A stretch of DNA of 64,000 nt, taken from contig JALUGO010000030.1 of assembly GCA_027051905.1 (NCBI GenBank), positions 124,001 through 188,000 on the forward strand. The letters run 5' to 3'. The translations under genes were made by a program, and so were the position numbers. The stretch is from Desulfurobacteriaceae bacterium (GTDB lineage: Bacteria; Aquificota; Aquificia; Desulfurobacteriales; Desulfurobacteriaceae). How positions within the stretch are numbered: position 1 is the first letter of the stretch; every line of letters begins with the position of its first letter. The notes below the pieces were generated by a model that searched no databases, was not told the origin of the DNA, and was given only the letters and a program-made list of their open reading frames with translations. Below are positions 45,819 to 55,029 of this stretch, one piece after another.

Positions 45819-47038
45819 TAGGAGTTGATTACGGAAGTTCAGAAGTAAAGTGGTTTGACGGGAGTAGATTTGGAACGGGTATTCCAGGTGGTAGGAGTTT
45901 TACTGTAGGACTTTCTTCTTCCCAGCTTCTGGTTAAAGAGTCCTTTTACCCTGTTTGTTCTGGGAGCAAGCTGAGAAAGCTCATAGTTAATGATGTTGCG
46001 GCAGATCTTTCGATTGATCCCAGGGAGCTCTCTGTTGCCTTCTGCAGGAAGGAGAAGGAAAACGCAGGATGTCGGTTTCTAATTTTTGTTGAGAAGAGGG
46101 AAAAATTGGAGGGGCTTCCCTCGGAGCTCCTCTCAAAATCCCAGATAACCGTTGATATCCTGGGGGGAGTAACAGCTGGTCTTTCATTATCTGAAACCTT
46201 TACGCTGATAGACGCTGGAAAGAGAAAAGTAGCTGTAGTTAACGTTGAAAAAGGGATTGTTGAGAAAATAGAGATCTTCAGGGGTAGTTTTGATTATCAC
46301 GTTAACTCTGGGGAGCTTTTTTCGTTTGTAAAAGAGGTGGCAAAAGAGACCGTTTTTTTAACGGGAGGCGGAGCTTTCTCTGAAAATTTTAAAAGAATTC
46401 TGTCGGAGTCTGTTAAATTTACAGTTCCGGAGTTTGAGCCCTTTGGAGAAGAAACTCCCATCTACTTCAACGCTTATGGTCTGTATAACTTCAGGAAAAG
46501 TCCCTGTAAAGCTACGTTTAAGGGGCTTTCTATTTTCTCAGAGGAGCTTCTGAAGGAGAGGAACAGGCTTCTTCTTATTGGAGCGGCGACAGTCCTGTCG
46601 CTGATTGCGTTTACGGGAGGGCTTTTTACAGAATACCTCTCTGCCAAAAGGGACTACTACACTGAAAAAAGAGAGCTCAAAGAGGAACTTTCAAAAGCTC
46701 TGGGAATGAAACTCCTTGCTCCCGAAATACAGATACCTCAGGAAGCAGAGAAATACAAACAGCTGAAAGAATTTCTAAAACTGGGCTCTCCCTCTATTCT
46801 CTACTACATTGAGGGGGTTTCAAAGTCGGTTGTTAAAGGAGTAAAAGTCCTTTACCTTGAGGGGAGCCTTTCGTCCAGGCAGTTTACAATAAAGGGCAGA
46901 GCAAAAAATGATAAAACCCTTAAAACGTTTACTGAAAAACTCAGGAATTATTTCAAAAAAGTTTCAGTTTCTTCAACGAGGAAAACTGGTTCTGGAATCT
47001 CATTTACAGTAAAGGCAGAGGTAAGAAGTGGAGATTAG
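45815..47038 (+). CDS. gspL: GspL-like type II secretion inner-membrane protein
   Basis: The 407-aa protein has an actin-like (PilM/FtsA) cytoplasmic part with nucleotide-site patterns VDYGSSEVKWF, TLIDAGKRKVAVV and LTGGGAFSENFK, one membrane span at about residues 248-266, and a periplasmic ferredoxin-like tail (FTIKGRAKNDKTLKTF). In T2SS it links the ATPase GspE to the platform. Overlaps gspK by 4 nt and gspM by 11 nt. Confidence 0.8.
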   Translation: MIGVDYGSSEVKWFDGSRFGTGIPGGRSFTVGLSSSQLLVKESFYPVCSGSKLRKLIVNDVAADLSIDPRELSVAFCRKEKENAGCRFLIFVEKREKLEGLPSELLSKSQITVDILGGVTAGLSLSETFTLIDAGKRKVAVVNVEKGIVEKIEIFRGSFDYHVNSGELFSFVKEVAKETVFLTGGGAFSENFKRILSESVKFTVPEFEPFGEETPIYFNAYGLYNFRKSPCKATFKGLSIFSEELLKERNRLLLIGAATVLSLIAFTGGLFTEYLSAKRDYYTEKRELKEELSKALGMKLLAPEIQIPQEAEKYKQLKEFLKLGSPSILYYIEGVSKSVVKGVKVLYLEGSLSSRQFTIKGRAKNDKTLKTFTEKLRNYFKKVSVSSTRKTGSGISFTVKAEVRSGD

Positions 47039-47588
47039 TTCCATTAAGGAGCAGATAACAGACTATATATCTTCTCTCTCAGAAAGGGAGAAAAAGGTTG
47101 TTCTGATAGGCATTCCTCTTATTCTCCTCTTCCTCTACGTTGTAGCTGTAATTGTTCCCGTTGAAAACCTGAAAAGTAGCTACGAGAAGAGGAAGGCGCT
47201 TATCGAGAAGAAGTTCAAAAAGCTGGAACCTCAGGTAAGAGAGCTTGTTTGCTTAAAAAAAGAATTAGCTCCAGTTGAAAGAAAACTGAAAAAAGGAGAA
47301 AACTTAGACGCTCCGTCTTTCGTTAGAACGGTTGCCAGAATGGTCGGACTTAAAGTGAAAGAGGTCAAAGTATTGCCGGGAGAGGAAAAGAACGGCTGCC
47401 AGAAGGAGATAATCTCGGTCAGCTTCAAAGAGGTCGAGCTTAACAGGCTCATCCGGTTCATACTGAAGCTAGAAAACGGATCATACTACTTCAGGGCAGA
47501 CGGCATCTCCATATCTGACTACGACGAAAACGGCCTCGTTTCGGGGAAAGTTACCCTCTTCTTCTACAGGAGGAGCAGTGAAGACTAA
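47028..47588 (+). CDS. gspM: GspM-like type II secretion inner-membrane protein
   Basis: The 186-aa bitopic protein has a short cytoplasmic N-terminus, a membrane span at about residues 24-44 (IGIPLILLFLYVVAVIVPV), a coiled coil and a periplasmic ferredoxin-like domain, matching GspM/PilO. Low sequence conservation; the call depends on order after gspL. GTG start inside gspL. Confidence 0.7.
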   Translation: MEISSIKEQITDYISSLSEREKKVVLIGIPLILLFLYVVAVIVPVENLKSSYEKRKALIEKKFKKLEPQVRELVCLKKELAPVERKLKKGENLDAPSFVRTVARMVGLKVKEVKVLPGEEKNGCQKEIISVSFKEVELNRLIRFILKLENGSYYFRADGISISDYDENGLVSGKVTLFFYRRSSED

Positions 47589-48315
47589 AAAAGCACTCTT
47601 CCTTTTCGCCGTTTTCCTGGTTTCATTCTCAATTTCCTTCTACCTTACGTTTCCCTTTGAGAGAATCATTAAGAAAGCTCTGATAGACAGAGGTTTAAAT
47701 CCTGTGGGATTTCACTTCAACCACTTCCCTCCAGAAGTGGAGATTGCGGAGCTCCCTTTCCGAGGTCTCGTTCTGAAAAGTGTAAGGGTAAAACCGGTAG
47801 GGCTTAAGAGCTTCAATGCACAGGCAACCCTCTGCGGGGGAAAAATCAGCGCAGAATTCAACTATCCTTTAAAGAAACTGAAGTTTAAAGTAAACCGTCT
47901 GAAAATTGAGAAGTGCCCGCTGAAACTTCAGGTAAAGTTGGCTGGAAACGTTGACGGAAAAGGTTCCCTTGATTTTAAGGAAAAAAACATTGTGGCAGGA
48001 AAGGGGAAATTCCTCCTTTCAGGCGTTCACCTAAAGGACATAGAGTTTGGCATTTTCTCGTTTAAAGAGCTCGACCTCGGAAACGGAGAGCTGAGCTACA
48101 CAGTTTCGTCTAAAAACTACCTCTCCATAAAGGGGAATTTGAACGGAAAAGACGCTAAAGTTTCCATAAAGGGAGGACTCAGCTACAACCCCAAAAACGT
48201 AAGCAGCTCTTACCTGAACCTGAAAGTTAACGTAAGGGTTAAAAGCGGAAAATTATCGGGCCAGAAGTTCAACTTTACAGTTAGAGGAAACGTTAACTCT
48301 CTAAGGTTCTACTGA
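47578..48315 (+). CDS. gspN: GspN-like type II secretion protein
   Basis: The 245-aa protein has an N-terminal membrane anchor (about residues 7-26) and a long beta-rich periplasmic domain of AsmA/GspN type, with repeated short strands (VDGKGSLDFKEKNIVAGKG). GspN is an accessory of some type II systems. GTG at 47578 inside gspM, stop touching ruvA by 1 nt. Confidence 0.65.
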   Translation: MKTKKALFLFAVFLVSFSISFYLTFPFERIIKKALIDRGLNPVGFHFNHFPPEVEIAELPFRGLVLKSVRVKPVGLKSFNAQATLCGGKISAEFNYPLKKLKFKVNRLKIEKCPLKLQVKLAGNVDGKGSLDFKEKNIVAGKGKFLLSGVHLKDIEFGIFSFKELDLGNGELSYTVSSKNYLSIKGNLNGKDAKVSIKGGLSYNPKNVSSSYLNLKVNVRVKSGKLSGQKFNFTVRGNVNSLRFY

Positions 48316-48881
48316 TGATAGACTACCTGAAGGGAACGGTTTTCAGGAAATATGGAAATGCTCTTTCCCTATTGTGCGGTTCTGTCGGCTTTAAAGTTCT
48401 TGTTCCCCTTTCTCTTCTAAGTGAGGTGGAAGAGGGGGAAGAGATTGCTCTCTTTACAGAGTTAATCATCCCGCCGGAGGGGACACCCACCCTCTACGGC
48501 TTCAAAAGTGAAGAGGAGAGGCAGATATTCAGGGAGCTTGTGAAGGTTCCAAAAGTTGGCAGTAAGGTTGCCCTTTCAATCCTTTCCCACATGGAACCGG
48601 AAGAGTTTAAGAGAATGGTAGCCAATGGAGACGCCGAGTCCCTATCCCGGATTCCCGGGCTCGGTAAAAAGCTCTCTGAGAGGATAATCGGGGAGCTCCG
48701 TCCCAAAATAGAAGAAGAGAGCCTGAAGAGAATACCCTCAGAGCTTTACGAGGTTCTAACCTCTTTAGGCTACAAAAAGATTGAAATTAATAGAGCCCTG
48801 AAAGGTATAAATTTAGATGGACTGAGCATAAATGAAGCCGTAAAAGTAGCACTTAAACGCCTTTCGGGGAGCAGGTTTTGA
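48315..48881 (+). CDS. ruvA: Holliday junction DNA helicase subunit RuvA
   Basis: RuvA binds Holliday junctions and recruits RuvB. The 188-aa protein has the OB-fold N-terminus, two helix-hairpin-helix stretches (VPKVGSKVALSIL and IPGLGKKLSERII) and a small C-terminal domain with LTSLGYKKIEINRAL. Slightly shorter than E. coli. Overlaps ruvB by 4 nt. Confidence 0.96.
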   Translation: MIDYLKGTVFRKYGNALSLLCGSVGFKVLVPLSLLSEVEEGEEIALFTELIIPPEGTPTLYGFKSEEERQIFRELVKVPKVGSKVALSILSHMEPEEFKRMVANGDAESLSRIPGLGKKLSERIIGELRPKIEEESLKRIPSELYEVLTSLGYKKIEINRALKGINLDGLSINEAVKVALKRLSGSRF

Positions 48882-49828
48882 TTGAAAGACCGAAAAGTTT
48901 CGATGAGTTCTTAGGGCAGGAGCAGGTAAAGAGGCTTTTGAAAGTTGCCGTTGAATCTGCAAAGAAGAGGGGAGAACCGTTAGACCACGTCCTTTTCTAC
49001 GGTCCTCCCGGAACGGGAAAAACCACACTTTCCCACATAATCGCAAGCGAGATGGGCTCTGAGATAAAGGTTGTAGCAGCTCCAACCATCGAGAGAAAGG
49101 GAGACCTCCTGGGGCTCCTTATGAGCCTTAACGAGGGAAACGTTCTATTCATAGACGAAATCCACAGGCTCAACAGGGCAGTTGAGGAGACCCTCTACTC
49201 AGCAATGGAAGACTTTAAGGTTGATGTTGTTGGGGGGAGCTCCCGGGCAACTGCCATAACGATAGAGCTTCCTCCATTTACCCTCATAGGGGCAACAACA
49301 AGGCTGAACCTCTTAACTTCTCCTCTCCGCTCCCGATTTGGACTCGTCTGCAGGCTGGAGCTCTACTCTGTTCCGGAAATGGTAAAGATTGCAGAGGCTG
49401 TAAGCAGAAAGTTGGGGCTGAGGATAGACGAGGAGGGGAGGGAGCTCCTTGCCCGCTGTGGAAGGGGAACGCCCAGGATACTGGTTCAGGTTCTAAAAAG
49501 GGTAAGGGACTACGCAGTCGTTCACGGATGGGAAGTTGTTGACAGAGAAAAGGCAGAAACCGTTCTGAAAGAGCTCGGCATAGACTCCTACGGCTTAGAC
49601 AGACTCGACAGGAAGATCCTTGAAACGATTGCCGAGAAATTTAAAGGTGGCCCCGTAGGGCTCAACACCCTGGCAACCGTTTTAAAAGAAGACGTTGACA
49701 CGATAGAAAACGTCCACGAACCCTACCTGATAGAGATGGGGTTCCTGATAAGAACCCCAAGGGGCAGGAAAATAACAGAACGGGGCTTAGAGGCGATAGG
49801 AAAAGGAAAAATCCCGCTACTTTTTTAG
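48878..49828 (+). CDS. ruvB: Holliday junction DNA helicase subunit RuvB
   Basis: AAA+ motor for branch migration. The 316-aa protein has Walker A YGPPGTGKTT, Walker B VLFIDEIHRLNRAVEE, sensor I IGATTRLNLLTSPLRSRFG and a winged-helix C-terminus (GPVGLNTLATVLKEDVDTIE). TTG start at 48878. The acquired restriction-modification pair begins right after it. Confidence 0.97.
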   Translation: MIERPKSFDEFLGQEQVKRLLKVAVESAKKRGEPLDHVLFYGPPGTGKTTLSHIIASEMGSEIKVVAAPTIERKGDLLGLLMSLNEGNVLFIDEIHRLNRAVEETLYSAMEDFKVDVVGGSSRATAITIELPPFTLIGATTRLNLLTSPLRSRFGLVCRLELYSVPEMVKIAEAVSRKLGLRIDEEGRELLARCGRGTPRILVQVLKRVRDYAVVHGWEVVDREKAETVLKELGIDSYGLDRLDRKILETIAEKFKGGPVGLNTLATVLKEDVDTIENVHEPYLIEMGFLIRTPRGRKITERGLEAIGKGKIPLLF

Positions 49829-49872
49829 GTAAAATCTTGTTATTCCACATAAAATTTGATATCTGGAGAGAA

Positions 49873-51036
49873 ATGTCTATCGGCACTGAAAAAACTGAAA
49901 GCCCTATACACCTAAGGAAAGAAGAGCTTATAAACTTAGGGTCTTTTTATACTTCCGATGAATACGTAGAAATAGTATGGAACTTCATAAGACCTCTTAT
50001 TAACTCAAACACAGTTGTCTTTGATCCTGCCTGCGGTTATGGAGCTTTTCTCAAAGAAAAAACGATAGCAAAGAAAATTGGCAATGATATTGATAAAAAA
50101 GCCATTGAAAAAGCAAAACTGATAACCGGTGATGTGATTTACTTTAATTACAATGCTTTAACCGTACTCTCCAGGGAAACGTATGGTATAAAAGATTCAG
50201 ACAGGCTCATAATTATTGGAAATCCCCCTTACAACGATACAACATCTCAGGCAAAAAAGAGAGTTAAAAGACTTCAATTTCAAGTTGAGGAAAAACTAAA
50301 AACACGGGATATTGGAATTTCCTTTTTAAGACTCTTCTATTACCTAAAAGCCGATTATGTTTGCATTTTACATCCTCTTTCCTACCTCATAAAAAGAGCA
50401 AATTTCCGCCTTTTAAAACCGTTCAACGAAAACTACATACTGAAAGATGGAGTTATTATTAGTAGTAGAGTTTTTAAAAAAACATCAAAGAGCTCAGAAT
50501 TTCCCATAATCATAGCTTTATACGAAAAAAACAGAACAGGAATGGATTACGAATACATCAGGAACTACAAGTTCAAAACGATAGAAGGTAAAGTGTTTAG
50601 ATTGTCAGATTATGACTACATTGGAAACTACATTAATAAATATCCCAGGAAGTCAGAAACCATAAGAGAAAGGGATTTGCTGTTTTATACTTTACGAGAT
50701 ATAAATGCTCTTAAAAGAAACAGAACATTTCTCCACAAACCAACATCAAATGCAGTTAGAATAAACCCTGACCAGTTAGATTTCTACGTTTATGTGGATG
50801 TATTTAAAGATTTCATTAATGTTGTTCCCTACTACTTTGGCAATATGGACATACTCATCAATCTGGAACTATTTAAAAAATATAGGAAGTATTTTATTAG
50901 TTATGCTCTTAAAAAATGGGAATTTCTATCAAAGCACTATCAAAACCAAAATTGCTATGACAACGATATCATATACATAAAACAATATTTCAAAGAACTA
51001 TTAAAGGAGCATTACGTTGAAGATTCTGGAAGTTGA
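49873..51036 (+). CDS. DNA adenine N6-methyltransferase (M.PabI-like partner)
   Basis: The product (387 aa from this ATG) has SAM motif I FDPACGYGAF at about residues 50-59, acidic ribose contact IGNDIDKKA, and catalytic motif IV NPPY at about 117-120, so it is a gamma-type adenine methyltransferase with a long C-terminal recognition region. An upstream TTG at 49837 would add 12 residues; GGAGA precedes the ATG. AT-rich and unlike ruvB and serA in composition; overlaps the putative restriction gene by 20 nt. Likely protects GTAC, by analogy with M.PabI. Confidence 0.85.
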   Translation: MSIGTEKTESPIHLRKEELINLGSFYTSDEYVEIVWNFIRPLINSNTVVFDPACGYGAFLKEKTIAKKIGNDIDKKAIEKAKLITGDVIYFNYNALTVLSRETYGIKDSDRLIIIGNPPYNDTTSQAKKRVKRLQFQVEEKLKTRDIGISFLRLFYYLKADYVCILHPLSYLIKRANFRLLKPFNENYILKDGVIISSRVFKKTSKSSEFPIIIALYEKNRTGMDYEYIRNYKFKTIEGKVFRLSDYDYIGNYINKYPRKSETIRERDLLFYTLRDINALKRNRTFLHKPTSNAVRINPDQLDFYVYVDVFKDFINVVPYYFGNMDILINLELFKKYRKYFISYALKKWEFLSKHYQNQNCYDNDIIYIKQYFKELLKEHYVEDSGS

Positions 51037-51793
51037 CAGCTTTGAGAAAAAAATAAAGATCGAGATCCCTATTACCAAACCTACCGGGAAAATCAGAATA
51101 AAAGAAAGACGTAGCTATACAGATTTCGGTATTCCGGTAGCAACAAGGAGGAAACCGTTTAATAGAAATATGTATGTAGAATGGCAAATTGGTTATGATG
51201 TAGAATTGAGCTCCAAAAGAGCTGCTTTGTCCACTCTAAATTCAGATTCTTTATCCTTTACAGCCTACAATAAGAAGAGGAAGATTCTGTATGAACTTAG
51301 TGAATATTTTTATTACTTTTCAAAGATGGGCGTAATAACATTAGATGAAATAGATAGTCTTGTTCAATTTGTTGAGGAAATACCAGAAGAACAACTTATT
51401 GAAAGCGTTTACAGGATTTATAAATCAAATCCTGTAAAGAAGGAATTAAACAATTTGGTATTTCTGGAAAGTGAAGTTAAATATCCGCACCTTATTTACG
51501 ACTTTAACAACGGTTTTTTAGTTATTGCTGAAATAACTATAAGAGAAAAACAAAAAGCTGTTGGTATTCAGCCTATGCTTTACATATGCTTTCCTGTCTC
51601 TTGCTTGAAGGATAAAGAAGGGAAAACTTTCTTAGGAAGAACAGCAGGGCAGAATGAAGTTGCCATTTTAGAACTTGATAGATCTAAGGCATTCATTGTC
51701 AGAGAGTGTTTTAAAATATTCGGTATGTTATCAAAATCGCACAAACACGATATCCTGGAAATCCTGAAACTCATAAAGAAAGCTACAATTTAG
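51017..51793 (+). CDS. R.PabI-family restriction DNA glycosylase (GTAC)
   Basis: The 258-aa protein shows the pattern of the R.PabI half-pipe family: an N-terminal Arg-rich strand (IRIKERRSYTDFG), YVEWQIGYDVELSS with Glu55 and Tyr60 spaced exactly as the family's catalytic Glu63 and Tyr68, and C-terminal SHKHD with His242 and Asp245 matching His211/Asp214 spacing. R.PabI flips out and excises adenine in GTAC, leaving an AP site cut by AP lyase activity. The assignment is from memory of family residues. TTG start at 51017; pairs with the methyltransferase upstream. Confidence 0.75.
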   Translation: MKILEVDSFEKKIKIEIPITKPTGKIRIKERRSYTDFGIPVATRRKPFNRNMYVEWQIGYDVELSSKRAALSTLNSDSLSFTAYNKKRKILYELSEYFYYFSKMGVITLDEIDSLVQFVEEIPEEQLIESVYRIYKSNPVKKELNNLVFLESEVKYPHLIYDFNNGFLVIAEITIREKQKAVGIQPMLYICFPVSCLKDKEGKTFLGRTAGQNEVAILELDRSKAFIVRECFKIFGMLSKSHKHDILEILKLIKKATI

Positions 51794-51806
51794 CTTCGAG
51801 TAAAAG

Positions 51807-51829
51807 GTGGAAGCTCTAAGAGCTTCCAC
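51807..51829. terminator. Bidirectional terminator between restriction gene and serA
   Basis: A perfect 10-bp stem GTGGAAGCTC/GAGCTTCCAC with a 3-nt loop lies between the convergent genes. In the serA direction it is followed by CTTTTA. A clean intrinsic terminator. Confidence 0.8.
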
Positions 51830-51836
51830 AGATCTG

Positions 51837-53438
51837 CTAAAGATTTATTTGCTTAACTTCCAGAATCTCCGGAATTTCCCTTATCTCCCTGAGAGCCTCT
51901 TCTGGAACGTCGTCGTCAACCAGAATTACTCCCTTGGCCTCTTTCCCTTTCTCGGTCCTTCCAAGCTGGAAACCGGCAATGTTAACGCTGTATTTGCCAA
52001 GGATTGACCCTAATTTCCCTATAACCCCGGGAACGTCGAAGTTCCTTATAAGGAGCAACTTTCCTTCCGGAGTAAGATCAAAGAGGAATCCATTAATCTC
52101 AACAATTTTCGGGAAGGTGTCGTCCATAACAGTTCCGGCAACTGTAAATTCTCCTTCGTCTTTACCTTTACAAATAACTCTTATCAACCTCTTAAAGTTA
52201 ACACCTTCCGGCCTTTTAACCTCCGTTATTGAAATTCCCTTTTCTTTTGCAAGGAACGGAGCGTTTATGAGGTTAACAGGAATGTCAACAACTTTCTGGA
52301 GAAAGCCTTTAAGGAAAGCAGTTGTAAGGGGTTTTGTGTCCTCTCCAAGGTCTCCTCTGAACTCAAGAACAATCTCTTTTGCCCTTGAGCAGGCAACCTG
52401 CACGGCAAAGAGCCCCAGCTTCTCTGCTAAATCCATAAACGGCTTCAGAACTTTAGCAGCTGCAGTATCTTCAAATGGAGCGTTAACTGCAAACTCAACC
52501 TCTTCTCCTCTAAGAGCAGCAAGAACCTGATTTGCAATTATCACGGCAACATTTGTCTGAGACTCAAAAGTATTCGCCCCAATGTGGGGAGTGACTACAA
52601 TGTTGGGGGCGTCCAGCAGAATGTTGTCGGTTGTCGGCTCCTTAGAGAAAACGTCAACAGCAGCAGCTCTTACTTTACCACTTACAAGAGCTTCATATAA
52701 ATCCTTTTCGTTTATTATTCCTCCCCTTGCTATGTTGAGGAGGATAACGCCGTCCTTCATCTTTTCTATTTCTTTTTTCGTAATCATATTTCTGGTTTCG
52801 TCCGTTAAAGGCGTATGAACGGTTATGATGTCGGAACGCCTAAGGAGCTCATCAAGCTCGTCAACAAGCTCAACTCCCAACCTTTCAGCTTTTTCCCGCT
52901 TTATATAAGGGTCGTAGGCTATTACCTTCATGTCAAAAGCTTTAGCCCTTATTCCAACCCTTGAACCGATACGGCCAAAACCGATAATCCCAAGGGTTTT
53001 ACCAGCAAGCTCAACTCCCATAAACTTTTTTCTTTCCCACTTTCTCTCTTCTTTCAAAGACTTGTGGGCGTAGGGAATAAGCCTTGCAGCGGCTATCATC
53101 ATTCCCATTGTGTGCTCGGTCGCAGCTAAAGTGTTTCCCGTTGGAGCGTTGACTACTAAAATGCCTCTGCGGGAGGCCGCCTCAAGGTCTATGTTGTCAA
53201 CTCCAACACCAGCCCTTCCAACAACCTTCAGTTTCATTCCCCTTTCAAGGAGCTCCTCCGTAACCGGCGTCCCGCTCCTTGTGATAAGGGCGTCGTACTC
53301 TGGGATAATTTCTAAAATCTTCTCAAAGTTCCTGAAGAGCTCCGGGTCGTAGGTGAGCTCAACGTCCGGCTGGTTCCTGAGGAGCTCTATCCCGGCATCC
53401 GCTATGTGTTCAGTTATTAAAACCTTAAACTTTGACAC
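51837..53438 (-). CDS. serA: D-3-phosphoglycerate dehydrogenase
   Basis: First step of serine synthesis. The 533-aa protein is the long form: substrate domain, NAD Rossmann motif [10 protein letters not shown], catalytic Arg/Glu/His regions ([22 protein letters not shown]), an intervening ASB domain and a C-terminal ACT domain ([20 protein letters not shown]) for serine feedback. A minus-strand TATAAT at 53494-53489 is a plausible -10 box. ATG at 53438. Confidence 0.96.
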   Translation of the reverse strand: MSKFKVLITEHIADAGIELLRNQPDVELTYDPELFRNFEKILEIIPEYDALITRSGTPVTEELLERGMKLKVVGRAGVGVDNIDLEAASRRGILVVNAPTGNTLAATEHTMGMMIAAARLIPYAHKSLKEERKWERKKFMGVELAGKTLGIIGFGRIGSRVGIRAKAFDMKVIAYDPYIKREKAERLGVELVDELDELLRRSDIITVHTPLTDETRNMITKKEIEKMKDGVILLNIARGGIINEKDLYEALVSGKVRAAAVDVFSKEPTTDNILLDAPNIVVTPHIGANTFESQTNVAVIIANQVLAALRGEEVEFAVNAPFEDTAAAKVLKPFMDLAEKLGLFAVQVACSRAKEIVLEFRGDLGEDTKPLTTAFLKGFLQKVVDIPVNLINAPFLAKEKGISITEVKRPEGVNFKRLIRVICKGKDEGEFTVAGTVMDDTFPKIVEINGFLFDLTPEGKLLLIRNFDVPGVIGKLGSILGKYSVNIAGFQLGRTEKGKEAKGVILVDDDVPEEALREIREIPEILEVKQINL

Positions 53439-53525
53439 TTCTAAACCTCCAAAAATTGCTGTTTAGTTTACGATTTTACTGAAGAGGAATTATAGACTAA
53501 GGGGGAGTCTTAACTTGACAAAAGT

Positions 53526-53547
53526 TTCCCAGCCCTAAGGCTGGGAA
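53526..53547. other. Strong hairpin, possible remnant of an IS200/IS605-type end
   Basis: TTCCCAGCC and GGCTGGGAA form a 9-bp perfect stem with a CTAA loop, followed by CGGGGAAGG. Subterminal hairpins of this form are seen at ends of IS200/IS605 elements and in their guide RNAs, but no TnpA or TnpB gene is nearby, so this is only suggestive. It may equally be a serA leader structure. Confidence 0.3.
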
Positions 53548-53618
53548 CGGGGAAGGTGCAAAGTGTTGAGGGCACGATGGGTATCGGAAGAATAAATCAA
53601 GGTTCTAAGTTGAAACTA

Positions 53619-53636
53619 CCGTTAAAAATTCAACGG
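53619..53636 (+). terminator. Terminator-like hairpin upstream of the island operon
   Basis: CCGTT and AACGG with an 8-nt AT-rich loop, followed by TTGTTTTTCTT. It looks like an intrinsic terminator, though no complete plus-strand gene lies before it. May shield the island operon or act as an attenuator. Confidence 0.45.
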
Positions 53637-53752
53637 TTGTTTTTCTTAAGGGTTTTTTATAAGTCCTGAATACCGGGAAATTTCTAATCTACTTGAGATC
53701 ATAATATTCCCATTTAATTAGTAACTTAAGAGCTCTTGAATTCCCATTAATT

Positions 53753-53774
53753 AACTGTTGAATTTTCAACGGTT
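53753..53774. promoter_or_regulatory. Hairpin before the cysteine-repeat gene
   Basis: AACTGTTGAA pairs with TTCAACGGTT (one wobble) around a 2-nt loop, and is followed by TTGTTTAAAAAG. It shares the core TTCAACGG with the hairpin 130 nt upstream. Possible operator pair or RNA control element for the operon. Confidence 0.4.
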
Positions 53775-53829
53775 TTGTTTAAAAAGGATCCGATGTATTA
53801 TGAGGTTAGAACTCAATAAAGGAGAAGAT

Positions 53830-55029
53830 ATGAAAAAAGATCTGATTTCAGACTATAAGCGAACAGTGGAAGAGGTTAAACATACCTTGAAGACATGCTC
53901 ATTAGAAAGAGTGAAAAATGTTTTTGAAGAATGCTTATCACGAATAGTTGGGGATGTTTCCAAAAACTGCTCGGTTGAAGATGTTAAAGAGATTTTGGAA
54001 AAATGTTTATTAGAACAAGCTGAAATTATTTCAGAAAAATGTATAGAAGAAAAAATTAAAGCCATTTTAGAAAGATGTTTAGCAGCAAGGCTAAAAAACA
54101 TTTCTGGTGAAACCTCAGTAGAAGAAATTAAGGAAATCTTAGAAAGTTGTTTGGAGTCGGAGGAACAAGAAAAAATATCCTTATCGGTAATAGAAAGTTT
54201 ATCAAAGATTGTTTGGAGGTCTGGTAATTATCCAATAATAATTTTCCCTGAACTCTATTCCGATAATAAAGAAACTTATGTAATTAAAATAGAGGAGGCA
54301 TTAGAACTTCTTGACTCTAAATATATATCGCTGGAATTTAAACCAAACGAAATATTATTTGTTCCTTTAGCTGCATCGGGAGTTGCTTGCAAATTTTTAA
54401 CTGAGTTTATAGAGAGTAATGAGTATCTGTCAGAATCTCTTTTAAGAAACTTACAGAAGATAGATTTGCTTTCCTTAAATACTTTTGTCCTTTTATTAAA
54501 GGAAACAAAAATTCAATTTGGCATTCTGATTGTATCTCCTGAATGCACACCTGAACTAGAAGAATTGAAAGTGATAGAGGCGGCGTCAACGGTTTTCTAC
54601 TTAGATAATGGGATAAATCTGCTTTTAGTAAGTGGAGAAACTTTTAGAAAGCTATTAAGAAATACTGATACAAGAAATTTAAGATCTTTTCATTTAAGGG
54701 GAAGTGATTTATATCGGGGTTTGCTAACTTTTACTAAAACTTTTCCATTTCCCGGTGAGACTCTAAAGCTTTTTCGGATCATAGACTCACCGCTTTCAAG
54801 GAAAGTTCCTCCAAAAACTGTTTCCCCTCCTGATATACCAATGATAAAGATTGGAATGAATCAACTTAAAGCTTCTTTTGTTACTTTAGAAGATCTTAGG
54901 AAAGGAGATAAAGTAGCTGATGAAGATGAGAAGAAGTTGATATGGAATGGAGTAAGTAAGAAGCAGATTTTTGACTCTCCAGCTATTCGGAGAAACGACA
55001 TTCTCATTACTATAAACAAGGAAAACTAA
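53830..55029 (+). CDS. Cysteine-repeat coiled-coil protein of unknown function
   Basis: I do not recognise this protein (399 aa in this frame). Residues 16-111 are eight tandem 12-residue units with Cys at 23, 35, 47, 59, 71, 83 and 107 (Thr at 95), predicted helical. Residues 120-400 form a mixed alpha/beta region; the end (VTLEDLRKGDKV, RRNDILITINK) recalls the target-recognition repeats of type I restriction specificity subunits. The stop at 55027 seems premature: a +1 shift joins it to 55016-55384. ATG at 53830 chosen for AAAGGAGA upstream. Likely first gene of an operon with the AAA+ gene. Confidence 0.75.
   Translation: MKKDLISDYKRTVEEVKHTLKTCSLERVKNVFEECLSRIVGDVSKNCSVEDVKEILEKCLLEQAEIISEKCIEEKIKAILERCLAARLKNISGETSVEEIKEILESCLESEEQEKISLSVIESLSKIVWRSGNYPIIIFPELYSDNKETYVIKIEEALELLDSKYISLEFKPNEILFVPLAASGVACKFLTEFIESNEYLSESLLRNLQKIDLLSLNTFVLLLKETKIQFGILIVSPECTPELEELKVIEAASTVFYLDNGINLLLVSGETFRKLLRNTDTRNLRSFHLRGSDLYRGLLTFTKTFPFPGETLKLFRIIDSPLSRKVPPKTVSPPDIPMIKIGMNQLKASFVTLEDLRKGDKVADEDEKKLIWNGVSKKQIFDSPAIRRNDILITINKEN
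53875..54162 (+). repeat. Eight tandem 36-nt coding repeats (12 aa each) with a cysteine ladder
   Basis: Each unit follows the pattern hydrophobic-K-x-hydrophobic-hydrophobic-E-x-C-(S/L/I)-x-x-x, for example VKEILEKCLLEQ and IKAILERCLAAR. Nucleotide identity between units is only partial, so this is an old duplication under protein-level constraint. The 12-residue period is unlike heptad or hendecad coiled coils. Confidence 0.85.

Larger units (their letters stand above)
53439..53829. other. 390-nt intergenic region with three hairpins
   Basis: The AT-rich gap between serA and the cysteine-repeat gene holds no convincing open frame. It contains the serA promoter area, a strong hairpin at 53526-53547, a terminator-like hairpin at 53619-53636 and a related hairpin at 53753-53774 just before the next gene. 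No direct-repeat insertion-site pair was seen. Confidence 0.6.

Noticed and set aside
53875-54162. 36-nt periodicity resembling CRISPR repeat length
   Set aside because: The units are contiguous with no spacers, diverge at nucleotide level and keep a protein pattern; it is a coding tandem repeat.
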